17,009 nucleotides of DNA from JBQCEE01 sp051960575 (GCF_051960575.1 NZ_JBQCEE010000293.1:1-17009); one strand, 5' to 3'; positions 1 to 7,328 are shown, numbered from the stretch's first letter. A program made the numbers and translations. The notes: generated by a model not told the origin, from the sequence alone.

Positions 1-1408
1 CGAGCTCGATGGCCAACGGCAACCCGTCGAGACGGCGCACGATCTCGACGACGTCGGCGACCGTGTCGTCGTCGACCGCGAAGCCCGGACGCACCGCGGC
101 CGCGCGGTCGGCGAACAGCCGCACCGCGGCGAACCCGCCGGCCTGCGCCGCCGACGCGCCCGGCTCGGGCAGCCCCAGCGGCGGCACGGCGAGCAGCGTC
201 TCGCCGGTGACGGCGAGGGCCTCACGGCTGGTGGTGAGCACGCGCAGCGCGGGGCTCTGCTCGAGCAGCTGCACGGCCAGCTCGGCGGCGGCGTCGAGCA
301 GGTGCTCGCAGTTGTCGAGCACCAGCACCGCCTGCTGGTCGGCGAGCACGTCGAGCAGGCGCGCGGTGGCGTCGCGGCCGGTGCGGGTGCCGGTGCGCTC
401 GAGCAGCTGGTTCTCGCGCAGACCGAGCGCCGCGAGCACCGCCTGCGGCACGTCGGCGGCGTCGGTCACCGGCGCCAGCTCGGCCAGCCAGACGCCGTCG
501 GCGGCGTCGAGCCGCCGCGCGGCCTCGACGGCGAGCCTCGTCTTGCCCGCGCCGCCCGGGCCGACGAGGGTCACCAGCCGGTGCTCGGTGAGCGCCTTCG
601 CGATCGCCGCGAGCTGCTCGTCGCGGCCGACGAAGCTGGTGAGCGCCGCCTTGAGGTTCGAGCGCCGCGCCGCCGTCACCGGCGCGGCGGCGACCTCGCC
701 GCGCAGCAAGGCGAGGTGCACCCCCTGCAGCTCGGGCGACGGGTCGACCCCGAGCTCGTCGGCCAGCGCCGCGCGCACCCGCTCGTAGCGCGCGAGCGCG
801 TCGGACTGCCGCCCGGCCGCCGCGAGCGCGCGCAGCAGCTGCCCGGTCAGCCGCTCGTGCAGCGGATGCCGGTCGGTGAGCAGCTCGAGCTCGGGCACGA
901 GCGCGTCGGCGGCGCCGGCCGCCAGGTCGGCCTCGATCCGCTCGACGGTCGCGGCCAGCTGCAGCTCGCCGAGCCGGGTCGCCGTCGCGTCGTCGACGTC
1001 GGACGGGTCGCCCCGCCAGAGCGACAGCGCGGCGCGCAACTGCTCGCCGCCCGCCACCGTGTCGCCGCGGCGCACCGCCGCGACGCCGTCCCGCACCGCC
1101 GCCTCGAACCGCACGACGTCGACGTCGTCGGTGCTGCCGACGGCCAGCCGGTACCCGGCAGCGGTGGCGGTGATCGCGTCGGCGCCGAGCGCGCGGCGGG
1201 CCCGCGACACCAGCGTCTGCACCGCGTTCACCGGCTCGGCCGGCGGCTCGTCGCCCCACACCGCCTCGACCAGGGCCCCGACCGACACCGGCCGGCCCGC
1301 GTCCAGCGCGAGTCGGGCGACGAGTCGCCGCAGCCGTCCGCCGGCGATCGGCACCACGCGTCCGGACGCGTCGCGCACCTCGAGCGGGCCGAGGATCGCG
1401 AGCTGCAC
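1..1408 (-). CDS. SARP/AfsR-type transcriptional regulator with BTAD and NB-ARC-like ATPase domains (C-terminus cut by window edge)
   Basis: About 469 codons are present and the 3' end runs off base 1. The protein opens with a winged-helix DNA-binding domain of the OmpR/SARP type (about residues 1-90, beginning VQLAILGPLEVRDASGR). A bacterial transcriptional activator (BTAD) domain follows at about 97-240 (ending ELGVDPSPELQGVHLALLRGE), then an STAND/NB-ARC ATPase domain starting near residue 258 with Walker A GPGGAGKT at 283-290 and a Walker B-like VLVLDN. Known AfsR-family proteins of this layout activate secondary-metabolite or developmental genes and usually carry TPR repeats further on. 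The target here is unknown. I chose the GTG at 1408 because it begins the conserved first strand of the domain, no in-frame start lies just upstream, and it is preceded at exactly six bases by CAGAGT (see the promoter entry). It is divergent from the yjbQ-family gene with a 56-base gap. Confidence 0.88.
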   Translation of the reverse strand, partial: MQLAILGPLEVRDASGRVVPIAGGRLRRLVARLALDAGRPVSVGALVEAVWGDEPPAEPVNAVQTLVSRARRALGADAITATAAGYRLAVGSTDDVDVVRFEAAVRDGVAAVRRGDTVAGGEQLRAALSLWRGDPSDVDDATATRLGELQLAATVERIEADLAAGAADALVPELELLTDRHPLHERLTGQLLRALAAAGRQSDALARYERVRAALADELGVDPSPELQGVHLALLRGEVAAAPVTAARRSNLKAALTSFVGRDEQLAAIAKALTEHRLVTLVGPGGAGKTRLAVEAARRLDAADGVWLAELAPVTDAADVPQAVLAALGLRENQLLERTGTRTGRDATARLLDVLADQQAVLVLDNCEHLLDAAAELAVQLLEQSPALRVLTTSREALAVTGETLLAVPPLGLPEPGASAAQAGGFAAVRLFADRAAAVRPGFAVDDDTVADVVEIVRRLDGLPLAIEL

Positions 1409-1414
1409 GCAGCC

Positions 1415-1420
1415 ACTCTG
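1415..1420 (-). promoter_or_regulatory. Candidate -10 hexamer of the SARP regulator, leaderless layout
   Basis: CAGAGT on the minus strand is followed by exactly six bases (GGCTGC) and then the GTG start at 1408. It has A at position 2 and T at position 6 of the actinobacterial TANNNT element. No Shine-Dalgarno is visible. The first base is not T, so on its own this is weak; it gains weight from the same spacing at several other genes in the window. Confidence 0.3.
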
Positions 1421-1464
1421 GCACGCTGCGAGGGCACGAGGCGGGTGCCGGGAAGGATCGGGGC

Positions 1465-1869
1465 ATGCGCACCGACACCTTCGAGGTCCGGACGGGCGGC
1501 ACGGCCCGCGTCCACGACATCACCCGCGACTGCGAGCGCTTCACCGACGGAGCGGGCGACGGGCTGCTGAACGTCTTCGTGTCGCACGCGACGGCCGGGC
1601 TGGCGATCCTCGAGACCGGCGCCGGCAGCGACGACGACCTGCTCACCGTGCTCGAGCGCCTGCTGCCGCGCGACGCGTCGTACCGGCACCGGCACGGCTC
1701 ACCCGGCCACGGACGCGACCACGTGCTGCCTGCGATCATCGCGCCCTCGATCACGGTGCCGGTGGCCGACGGGCGCCTGCTGCTCGGCACCTGGCAGTCG
1801 GTCTGCCTGGTCGACACGAACGTCGACAACGCCGTGCGCACCGTCCGGCTCAGCTTCCTCGCGGGCTGA
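1465..1869 (+). CDS. YjbQ-family (UPF0047) protein, secondary thiamine-phosphate-synthase-like
   Basis: This is a 134-residue protein, the normal size for the YjbQ/UPF0047 family. It has the family's histidine-rich signature YRHRHGSPGHGRDH at 73-86, H41 in SHATAGLAILE (E50), and the LLLGTWQS motif at 106-112. The E. coli member shows weak thiamine-phosphate-synthase activity in vitro, but the true role of the family is unsettled. The usual acidic/DGPR-like ending after the GTWQ motif is replaced here by VDTNVDNAVRTV, so the family's last motif is divergent. The ATG at 1465 follows AAGGA, which can serve as ribosome binding site; the same bases (AAGGAT, six bases from the ATG) also fit the leaderless -10 spacing. 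It is divergent from the SARP regulator and convergent with the lipoprotein gene, sharing a hairpin at its stop codon. Confidence 0.88.
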   Translation: MRTDTFEVRTGGTARVHDITRDCERFTDGAGDGLLNVFVSHATAGLAILETGAGSDDDLLTVLERLLPRDASYRHRHGSPGHGRDHVLPAIIAPSITVPVADGRLLLGTWQSVCLVDTNVDNAVRTVRLSFLAG

Positions 1870-1878
1870 GCCGGACGG
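1841..1878. terminator. Perfect 13-bp hairpin between convergent genes, likely bidirectional terminator
   Basis: CCGTCCGGCTCAG (1841-1853) is the exact reverse complement of CTGAGCCGGACGG (1866-1878), with a 12-base loop. The right arm contains the TGA stop of the yjbQ-family gene (1867-1869), so the left arm is coding sequence. The lipoprotein gene ends only ten bases beyond, at 1888, on the other strand. There is no T-tract, which is common for actinobacterial terminators. Because the stem is symmetric it can act on both transcripts. Confidence 0.6.
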
Positions 1879-1887
1879 CGCGACCGG

Positions 1888-3099
1888 TCAGGTGAGCTTC
1901 TTGTCCGCGGCGATCGCGCCGGCCAGCGCGGCCGCGGTGTGCGGCATGTGCATCGCGGCGGCGGCGAGCTTGCTCTGGTAGTCGGGGGCGCCGGCCACCG
2001 AGGCGTCGATGGCGGCGAACAGCGACGACACGTGCGCCTGCAACTCGCTGTCGACCGCGCCCTTCGGCAGTGTCTTGATCACCGAGTCGAGCAGCTGGTC
2101 GAAGGACTGCGCGTAGCCGCTGAGGTCCTTGGTCGCCTTGGCCACCATCGCCTTGTTCTTCGTCGCCTTGCCCAGCGTGTAGTTCACGAAGAACCCGATG
2201 TGCTGGCGCCACGAGGCCAGGAACGGCTGCTCGGCCGACGGGTACACCGAGCCGACGGTCTTCGAGATCGCGACCGAGTTGCCGTCGAGCGCGGCGACGG
2301 CGCCGGCGACGTCCGGCTTCTTGAGGATGCCGCCCTCGCGCACCGCCGTGTCGAGCGCGTTGCCCGCGAGCCAGACGTGGTCGTTGAGCTGCGCCGTCAG
2401 GGTGGCGAGCACGCCCGAGGCCTGGCTGTCGGCGTCGCCGGACAGCTTCTTGTTCTTCGCGATCGCTCCGGCGAGCACGTCGGCCGTCATGGTCATGTGC
2501 GACGCGGCGGCGGCGAGCAGCGACTGGTAGTTGCGCTTGCCGGCGACGTCGGCGTCGATGGCGGCGAGCAGCGAGCTGACGTGCGGGACGAGTTCCTTGG
2601 CCACGGCGTCGGCGGGAAGGTCGGGCACCACCGAGTGGATGAGCTGGCCGAAGGCGGTGCGGTACCCGTCGAGGTCCTTCCTGGCCTTGGCGACCATGCC
2701 CGGCTTGTGGGTGGCCTTGCCGAGCGTGTAGTTCACGAAGAAGCCGATGTGCTGGCGCCACGAGGCGAGGAACGGCTTCTCGGCGCTCGGATAGGCGGCA
2801 CCGATCGCCTTCGACAGGTCGACCGAGTTGTCGTCGAGGGCCTTCACCGCGCCGGCCACCTGCGGGTTCTTCAGGTTGCCGCCGTGGTGCAGCGCGGTGT
2901 CGAGCGCGTTGCCCGCGAGCCAGACGTGGTCGTTCAGCAGTCCGGTCAGGTCGGCGCGCAGCTGCGCGGCCTGCGACGTCGTGCCGCTGCCTCCACTGGC
3001 ATTCGAACCGCCGCCGCTGGACGAGCAGCCGGTCGCGATGAGGGACGCGGCGGTGAGCGTCACGCCGACGGCGGCGAGCTTGGACTTCAGTGCTGGCAT
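1888..3099 (-). CDS. Exported lipoprotein of two tandem 183-residue helical repeats, function unknown
   Basis: This 403-residue protein has a basic N-terminus, a hydrophobic segment (about 9-23) and a lipobox-like ATG-C with the lipidated cysteine at residue 25. A Ser/Gly-rich linker to about residue 41 follows. The rest is two copies of one module (about 46-219 and 229-402) that align at a constant offset of 183 residues with no gaps. Each copy keeps NDHVWLAGNALDTA, YPSAE(K/Q)PFLASWRQHIGFF, an AHVSS/PHVSS motif and a final H-M. Four histidines are therefore conserved per copy (58, 117, 173, 201 and 241, 300, 356, 384), plus one Trp in WRQH. The pattern resembles a repeat I recall from Firmicute proteins annotated as copper amine oxidase domain proteins, but that match is from memory. 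The start is the ATG at 3099, preceded by GAAGGG; the open frame extends upstream to 3357 but lacks a signal peptide there. Confidence 0.85.
   Translation of the reverse strand: MPALKSKLAAVGVTLTAASLIATGCSSSGGGSNASGGSGTTSQAAQLRADLTGLLNDHVWLAGNALDTALHHGGNLKNPQVAGAVKALDDNSVDLSKAIGAAYPSAEKPFLASWRQHIGFFVNYTLGKATHKPGMVAKARKDLDGYRTAFGQLIHSVVPDLPADAVAKELVPHVSSLLAAIDADVAGKRNYQSLLAAAASHMTMTADVLAGAIAKNKKLSGDADSQASGVLATLTAQLNDHVWLAGNALDTAVREGGILKKPDVAGAVAALDGNSVAISKTVGSVYPSAEQPFLASWRQHIGFFVNYTLGKATKNKAMVAKATKDLSGYAQSFDQLLDSVIKTLPKGAVDSELQAHVSSLFAAIDASVAGAPDYQSKLAAAAMHMPHTAAALAGAIAADKKLT
1894..2415 (-). repeat. Second copy of the intragenic 549-bp-offset tandem duplication
   Basis: This encodes residues 229-402 of the lipoprotein. 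It matches 2443-2964 at a fixed 549-base offset. DNA identity is very high in blocks, for example around 2177-2225 against 2726-2774 and 2353-2385 against 2902-2934, which points to a fairly recent or gene-converted duplication. Confidence 0.8.
2443..2964 (-). repeat. First copy of the intragenic tandem duplication
   Basis: This encodes residues 46-219 of the lipoprotein, the copy nearer the signal peptide. It differs from copy two mainly in surface-type residues and at the start of the loop after the WRQH helix (HKPG against KNKA). The four histidines and the tryptophan are the same. Confidence 0.8.
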
Positions 3100-3193
3100 G
3101 CGGGAGCCCTTCGGGACAGGACCCAGCCGCTGGCCGGCGGGGTCGACCGATCTGCCAGCGGATTCGCCGCCGTCCCGCGTCCCGGTTCGCGCC

Positions 3194-3230
3194 GTTACCC
3201 GTTCGAGACGAACCTCGCCCGCCGAGTCAA
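3194..3230 (-). promoter_or_regulatory. Possible promoter/operator upstream of the lipoprotein gene
   Basis: The 214-base gap 3100-3313 holds no gene. On the minus strand it contains TTGACT (3230-3225), a good -35 match, but no convincing -10 at 16-18 bases. Just downstream is a perfect inverted repeat GTTCG-TCT-CGAAC (3201-3213), then GGTAAC. This lies about 100 bases before the start. It may be an operator or an alternative-sigma promoter. A similar GGTTCGT...GAAC element lies before the molybdopterin oxidoreductase gene. Confidence 0.25.
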
Positions 3231-3313
3231 GGGTCCAACGTCCCGGTTGCGCCGAATGCCCGGTGCGGACGACGGCACAGGGTTGCCGACGGCGGTCGAC
3301 GGCGGCCGACGAC

Positions 3314-4072
3314 TCAGATCTCGAAGACCCCGCCCGGCGTCGCCGCCTCGATGACACCGCCGAACGCGGACGCCGCCTGCTCGACCTGCTCGTCGCGGGT
3401 CAGCCACGGCGGCACGTGGGTGACGATGAGGCGCTCGACGCCGGCCTTCTCGGCGTGCTCGCCGGCCATGCGTCCGGACAGGTGCAGGTCGGGCACCAGC
3501 ACCTCGTCGGCGCCGACGCTCGCCTCGCACAGCAGCACGTCGGCCCCCTCGGCGAGCTCGACCAGTTCGGCCGACTCGCCGGTGTCGCCGCTGTAGACCA
3601 GGCTGCGTCCGCCGTGGGTGACCCGGATGCCGTGCGTCGGCGTCGGGTGGTTCATCGGCGCGTACGACACGGTGAACGGCCCGAGCTCGCCCGCGACCGG
3701 CGTCGAGAACTGGAACAGCTCGTTGAGGCCGAGCTTGCGGGCCAGTGGGTCGTAGGCGGCGGCGAGCCGGTCGTGCGTGCCGGCGGGGCCGATGAGCGGG
3801 ATGCGCTGGTCGGGGCCGGCGCACCGGAAGCCGTCGCCGCCGTAGCGCAGCGCGACCACGTAGGCGGTGAGGTCGATGCAGTGGTCGGCGTGCAGGTGCG
3901 TGACAACGATGGCGTCGACGTCGGCCGGCTGCACGTAGCGCTGCAGCGCGCCGAAGGTGCCGTGGCCCATGTCGAGCACGAGCCGGAAGCCCTCGGCCTC
4001 GAGCAGGTACCCCGACGCCGGCGAGTCCGGGCCGGGCATGCTGCCGGAACACCCGAGCACGGTCAACTTCAT
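3314..4072 (-). CDS. MBL-fold metallo-hydrolase, Rv1339-like (putative cyclic-nucleotide phosphodiesterase)
   Basis: This 252-residue protein of the RNase Z/class II phosphodiesterase-like metallo-beta-lactamase superfamily carries the full dinuclear metal site: THLHADH at 58-64 (H59, H61, D63, H64), H142 in MNHPTP, D163 in YSGDTG and H219 in VTHVPPW. Its position directly after murI matches Rv1339 of M. tuberculosis, for which cAMP phosphodiesterase activity has been reported. Transfer of that activity to this protein is inference. I chose the ATG at 4072 because MKLTVLGCSGS is the usual first strand of the fold and GGGGG precedes it by about nine bases. The frame is open upstream to 4153 but the extra 27 residues look non-coding. 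It is 52 bases downstream of murI and probably the last gene of the operon. Confidence 0.87.
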   Translation of the reverse strand: MKLTVLGCSGSMPGPDSPASGYLLEAEGFRLVLDMGHGTFGALQRYVQPADVDAIVVTHLHADHCIDLTAYVVALRYGGDGFRCAGPDQRIPLIGPAGTHDRLAAAYDPLARKLGLNELFQFSTPVAGELGPFTVSYAPMNHPTPTHGIRVTHGGRSLVYSGDTGESAELVELAEGADVLLCEASVGADEVLVPDLHLSGRMAGEHAEKAGVERLIVTHVPPWLTRDEQVEQAASAFGGVIEAATPGGVFEI

Positions 4073-4124
4073 GCGCGCTGCCCCCACTGTGGTCCGGTGA
4101 CGATTGCCGTCGCCCCGTCGTCCA

Positions 4125-4982
4125 TCACACCACTCCCCGCGACATGGCGTCACCCGACGGGGTCGGCGTCACCACCGCGCCGTCGATGGCGCCGCCGAGA
4201 TCGCCGAGGAAGCGACGGCTCAGCCGGGCGAACGGCTCGGGCGCGCCGGTGGCCCGGAAGCTGTGCTCGGGCACCGCGTCGTCGGACGCGAGCAGGTCGC
4301 GCCGGGTGAGCTCGCGGTACACGTCCTTCGCCGTCTCCTCCGCGCTCGAGACGAGCGTGACCCCGTCGCCCATCACCACCGACAGCAGGCCGGTGAGCAG
4401 CGGGTAGTGCGTGCAGCCGAGCACGAGGGTGTCGATGCCGGCCGCGTTGAGCGGCGCGAGGTAGCTCTCGGCGAGCCCCAGCAACTGGCGCCCGCTGGTG
4501 ACGCCGCGCTCGACGAACTCGGCGAAACGCGGGCAGGCGGCGGCGGTGACCTCGACGCCCGGGGCCGCGGCGAAGGCGTCCTGGTAGGCGCCGCTGGTGA
4601 TGGTGGCGGTGGTGCCGATGACCCCCACGCGGCCGGTGCGGGTGGCGGCGACGGCCCGGCGGACGGCGGGCAGCACGACCTCGATCACCGGCACGTCGTA
4701 GCGTTCGCGGGCGTCGCGCAGGCAGGCGGCACTGGCGCTGTTGCAGGCGATCACGAGCGCCTTGACGCCGCTGCGCACCAGGTCGTCCATCACCTCGAGC
4801 GCGTACCGGCGCACCTCGGCGATCGGACGCGGCCCGTACGGCGCGTGCGCGGTGTCGCCGACGTAGCGCAGCGACTCGTGCGGCAGCTGGTCGAGCACGG
4901 CCCGCGCGACGGTGAGGCCACCGACCCCGGAGTCGAACATGCCGATCGGCAGGTCGGCTGCGGCAGGCGCGGCGGGAGGCAC
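4125..4982 (-). CDS. murI: Glutamate racemase
   Basis: This 285-residue cytoplasmic enzyme interconverts L- and D-glutamate to supply D-Glu for peptidoglycan. The two catalytic cysteines are present: C80 in VIACNSAS and C190 in LVLGCTHYPLL. The N-terminal substrate loop PIGMFDSGVGGLTV (D17, S18) and the YVGDTAHAPYG motif (41-50) are also there. Length is normal for the family apart from a short Ala/Pro-rich N-terminus (residues 1-10) that may be non-structural. The GTG at 4982 is the likely start; no good Shine-Dalgarno is visible, and TATCCT lies eight bases upstream inside the end of the rhomboid gene. The six-base gap to the rhomboid gene and the MBL hydrolase downstream reproduce the Rv1337-Rv1338-Rv1339 order. 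Confidence 0.95.
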   Translation of the reverse strand: MPPAAPAAADLPIGMFDSGVGGLTVARAVLDQLPHESLRYVGDTAHAPYGPRPIAEVRRYALEVMDDLVRSGVKALVIACNSASAACLRDARERYDVPVIEVVLPAVRRAVAATRTGRVGVIGTTATITSGAYQDAFAAAPGVEVTAAACPRFAEFVERGVTSGRQLLGLAESYLAPLNAAGIDTLVLGCTHYPLLTGLLSVVMGDGVTLVSSAEETAKDVYRELTRRDLLASDDAVPEHSFRATGAPEPFARLSRRFLGDLGGAIDGAVVTPTPSGDAMSRGVV

Positions 4983-4988
4983 GGTGCT

Positions 4989-5681
4989 TCAGGATACGGA
5001 CGCGCGCCCGAACCGCCGGGTCGTGCCGCGGCGCGGGTGAAGGACGCCACCGGTGAGCGCGCCCGCGAGGAACCCGCACACGTGCGACTGCCAGGACACG
5101 TGCGTGTGCACCGTCGGGAAGAGCCCGTAGAGCAGCGTCCCGAAGAAGAACAGCACGAGGACGGCCTCGATGATCCACACGACCCGGCGCGCGAACCAGG
5201 CGCGCGCGAGCAGGTAGCCCAGCCAGCCGAACACCAGCCCGCTGGCGCCGACGATGACCGCACCCGACGGCCCGACCAGCCAGGTGGCGGCCCCGCCGAC
5301 CACCACCACCGCGGCGGTGACGATCGCGAACAGCCGCCGGTCGCTGCGCAGCAGCACCCAGCCGATGAGCGCGAACGGCGCGCTGTTCGACAGCAGGTGC
5401 TCGTAGCTCGCGTGCAGGAACGGCTGGGTGACGATGCCCCAGAGCCCGTCGACCGTGCGCGGGCGCAGGCCGTAGCGGTTGAAGCCGTAGTCGTCGGCGG
5501 CGTTCGCGAACTGCACGACCCAGAGCACGGCGAGCAGCACGCCCATGGCGGCGAGCGCGCCGCTCCAGGTCGTGAGCGACCACCACGGCCGCTTGCGCGG
5601 CGACGGGCGCTGTCGCTCGTTCCAGATCTGCTTGCGGACGTCGACGGCCTCACGCAGGCGTCGACGCAGCGGATCGGTCAC
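4989..5681 (-). CDS. Rhomboid-family intramembrane serine protease
   Basis: This 230-residue polytopic membrane protein cleaves transmembrane substrates within the bilayer. The catalytic dyad is visible: S147 in VIVGASGLVFG (the GxSG motif) and H200 in SWQSHVCGFLAGALTG. The supporting HLLSN motif is at 95-99 (H95, N99), and hydrophobic stretches fit about six transmembrane helices. The cytoplasmic N-terminus (1-33) is strongly basic. It corresponds to Rv1337, which sits in the same place before murI in M. tuberculosis; the substrate is unknown. The frame is open to 5906, but the GTG at 5681 is chosen because it starts the basic leader and lies exactly six bases after TACCCT. The upstream extension would overlap the oxidoreductase gene. 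Confidence 0.9.
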   Translation of the reverse strand: MTDPLRRRLREAVDVRKQIWNERQRPSPRKRPWWSLTTWSGALAAMGVLLAVLWVVQFANAADDYGFNRYGLRPRTVDGLWGIVTQPFLHASYEHLLSNSAPFALIGWVLLRSDRRLFAIVTAAVVVVGGAATWLVGPSGAVIVGASGLVFGWLGYLLARAWFARRVVWIIEAVLVLFFFGTLLYGLFPTVHTHVSWQSHVCGFLAGALTGGVLHPRRGTTRRFGRASVS

Positions 5682-5687
5682 GGCGTC

Positions 5688-5693
5688 AGGGTA
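5688..5693 (-). promoter_or_regulatory. Candidate leaderless -10 hexamer of the rhomboid-murI-MBL unit
   Basis: TACCCT on the minus strand (a full TANNNT match) is followed by six bases, GACGCC, and then the GTG start at 5681. There is no Shine-Dalgarno. It lies in the 22-base gap after the oxidoreductase stop, so this part of the operon may have its own start of transcription. Confidence 0.4.
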
Positions 5694-5703
5694 GGGGGTC
5701 GGG

Positions 5704-7230
5704 CTACGCGGTGACCTGGACGGTGATCGCGTGCAGGCCGGTCGCGCCGCCGGGGCCGGGGTCGGCGGCAGCGTCGGTCTGCACGTTGCCCTGGGCGTCG
5801 GTCGCGCGCACCCGCAGCCGGTACGAGCCGGACTGCTCGGGCGTCCACGGCAGCACCCACTGGCGCCAGGTGTCGGTCGAGGGCACGGCCGCGAGGGTGG
5901 CCGCACGCCACGGGCCGTCGTTCACCTGCACCTCGACCTTGCTGACGCCGACGTGCTGGTCCCAGGCGACGCCGGCGACGTAGACGGTCTCCCCCTTGCT
6001 GATGCTCCTGCCGCTCTTCGGGCTGTCGATGCGCGAGGTCAGGATGATCGGGGTGCGTTGGTCCCACCCGTTGTCGACCCAGTAGGCCGCCTCGCTCGCG
6101 AACGTCGTCGCCTTGAGGTCGATCACCCACTTGCAGGCCGAGACGTAGCCGTAGAGCCCGGGGATCACGACGCGCACGGGGAAGCCGTGCTCGATCGGCA
6201 GCGGGGCGCCGTTCATGCCGACGGCGAGCATGGCGTCGCGGCCGTCCATGATCGCCGCGGTCGGCGCGCCGATCGTGGTGCCCTCGGCGCCGGTGAACAG
6301 GATCTGGTCGGCCTCGGGCTGCACGCCGGCCTCGCGCAGGATGTCGGCGAGATGGGCGCCGCGCCAGAGGGCGTTGCCGACGAGCGGCCCGCCGACCGGG
6401 TTCGACACGCAGCACAGCGTCACCCACCGCTCCATCAGCGGCCGGGCGAGCAGGTCGTCGTAGCGCAGGGTCATCGGCTTGTCGACCAGGCCGTGGATGC
6501 GCAGCACCCAGTCGCCGGACGCGATCTGCGGGATGGTGAGGGCGCGGTCGATGCGGTAGAAGCTGCCGCTGGGCGTGGCCCACGGGGCGCCCTTGCGGAG
6601 GTCGACGCCGGCGGGCAGGGCGGCGGCGGCCTGGGTCGGCGGCGGCAGGGTGACCTTGGCGCGGTCGGCGCTGACGTCGAAACGGGCCGACTGCGTGCTG
6701 CGGCCGACGACGGCGCTCACGGCGGCGACGGCGGCCGTCGCGGCACCGGCTCGCAGCACCGCACGGCGGTCGACGCCCGCGGTGGGCGTCGTGCGGGTGT
6801 CGCCCCCGGCGGCGCGGACGAGCAGCAGCAGGGTCACGGCGGCGGCCGCGGTGGCCACGATGGTGGGGATGACGTCGGTGCCGCGGCTCGCGTCGGCGGT
6901 GATCGCGCAGTAGAGGGCGGCGGCGCCGAAGATGCCGATGCCGACCAGCCCCCAGCGCCGGTCACGCAGGGCCCACTGCCCGACGACGGCGCCGAAGACG
7001 AGGGTGACCGCGATGATGCCGACGACGAGCAGCGGCTTGTCGTTCGTCCCGACCGATCGCTCGGAGGCGCGCGCGACGTCGCCGGGCGTGAGGGTGATGA
7101 GCCGGTTGCCGACCGCGATGACCGGCGACGCCTCTGGCCGGACGAACGCCGCGACCAGTTCGCCGACCCCGAGCGCGATCCCGGCCGACAGCAGCCCGAT
7201 GAGCGCGCCGACGGCGTTGCGTGACCTCAC
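5704..7230 (-). CDS. Membrane-anchored molybdopterin-dependent oxidoreductase of the sulfite oxidase family
   Basis: This 508-residue protein has an N-terminal membrane part with about four helices (near 8-30, 67-87, 94-111 and 120-139). A short linker follows with a Tat-like motif (DRRAVLRAG, R155-R156) and a fifth hydrophobic segment (160-175). The catalytic domain (about 195-385) has the likely molybdenum-ligand cysteine in VTLCCVSNPVGG (C273 or C274; C274 is the better fit to the CxxN spacing), HGF(P)VRVVIPGLYG and ACKWVIDL. The C-terminal 390-508 resembles the Ig-like dimerisation domain of the family. It probably acts outside the membrane on a sulfur or other small compound; the substrate cannot be told. 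It interrupts a block that is contiguous in M. tuberculosis. A GTG at 7230 starts it, with no Shine-Dalgarno and a GAACAT six bases upstream. Confidence 0.9.
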   Translation of the reverse strand: MRSRNAVGALIGLLSAGIALGVGELVAAFVRPEASPVIAVGNRLITLTPGDVARASERSVGTNDKPLLVVGIIAVTLVFGAVVGQWALRDRRWGLVGIGIFGAAALYCAITADASRGTDVIPTIVATAAAAVTLLLLVRAAGGDTRTTPTAGVDRRAVLRAGAATAAVAAVSAVVGRSTQSARFDVSADRAKVTLPPPTQAAAALPAGVDLRKGAPWATPSGSFYRIDRALTIPQIASGDWVLRIHGLVDKPMTLRYDDLLARPLMERWVTLCCVSNPVGGPLVGNALWRGAHLADILREAGVQPEADQILFTGAEGTTIGAPTAAIMDGRDAMLAVGMNGAPLPIEHGFPVRVVIPGLYGYVSACKWVIDLKATTFASEAAYWVDNGWDQRTPIILTSRIDSPKSGRSISKGETVYVAGVAWDQHVGVSKVEVQVNDGPWRAATLAAVPSTDTWRQWVLPWTPEQSGSYRLRVRATDAQGNVQTDAAADPGPGGATGLHAITVQVTA

Positions 7231-7236
7231 ACGTCC

Positions 7237-7274
7237 ATGTTCGCGCGCTGCGGGTCTGCGGGTTCTTACGAACC
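7237..7274 (-). promoter_or_regulatory. Candidate promoter and operator of the molybdopterin oxidoreductase gene
   Basis: On the minus strand GAACAT (7242-7237) lies six bases before the GTG at 7230 and matches A2 and T6 of TANNNT. A perfect inverted repeat GGTTC-GTAA-GAACC (7274-7261) covers the position where the -35 box would be. This arrangement suits a regulator that blocks or recruits polymerase. The hexamer is weak, so confidence is low. Confidence 0.28.
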
Positions 7275-7328
7275 GGGGACAGCGGCCAGCTCGCGCACAA
7301 CATCGTTCGAGGCGACCAACGACGCGAT

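Noticed and set aside
222..1841. 539-residue open frame on the minus strand and other long frames over the SARP and yjbQ genes
   Set aside because: They are out of frame with the recognisable SARP and YjbQ domains and rich in Arg/Ala repeats; they are shadows.
3288..3307. Tandem 10-base repeat (gacggcggtc / gacggcggcc)
   Set aside because: Two copies of a low-complexity GC word just downstream of the MBL gene; no sign of function.
3100..3357. N-terminal extension of the lipoprotein to the upstream start at 3357
   Set aside because: The extension is Arg-rich and would put the signal peptide and lipobox 86 residues inside the protein. It also overlaps the end of the MBL hydrolase gene.
4104..5714. 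536-residue plus-strand frame over murI and the rhomboid gene
   Set aside because: Antisense shadow; both minus-strand genes have intact catalytic motifs.
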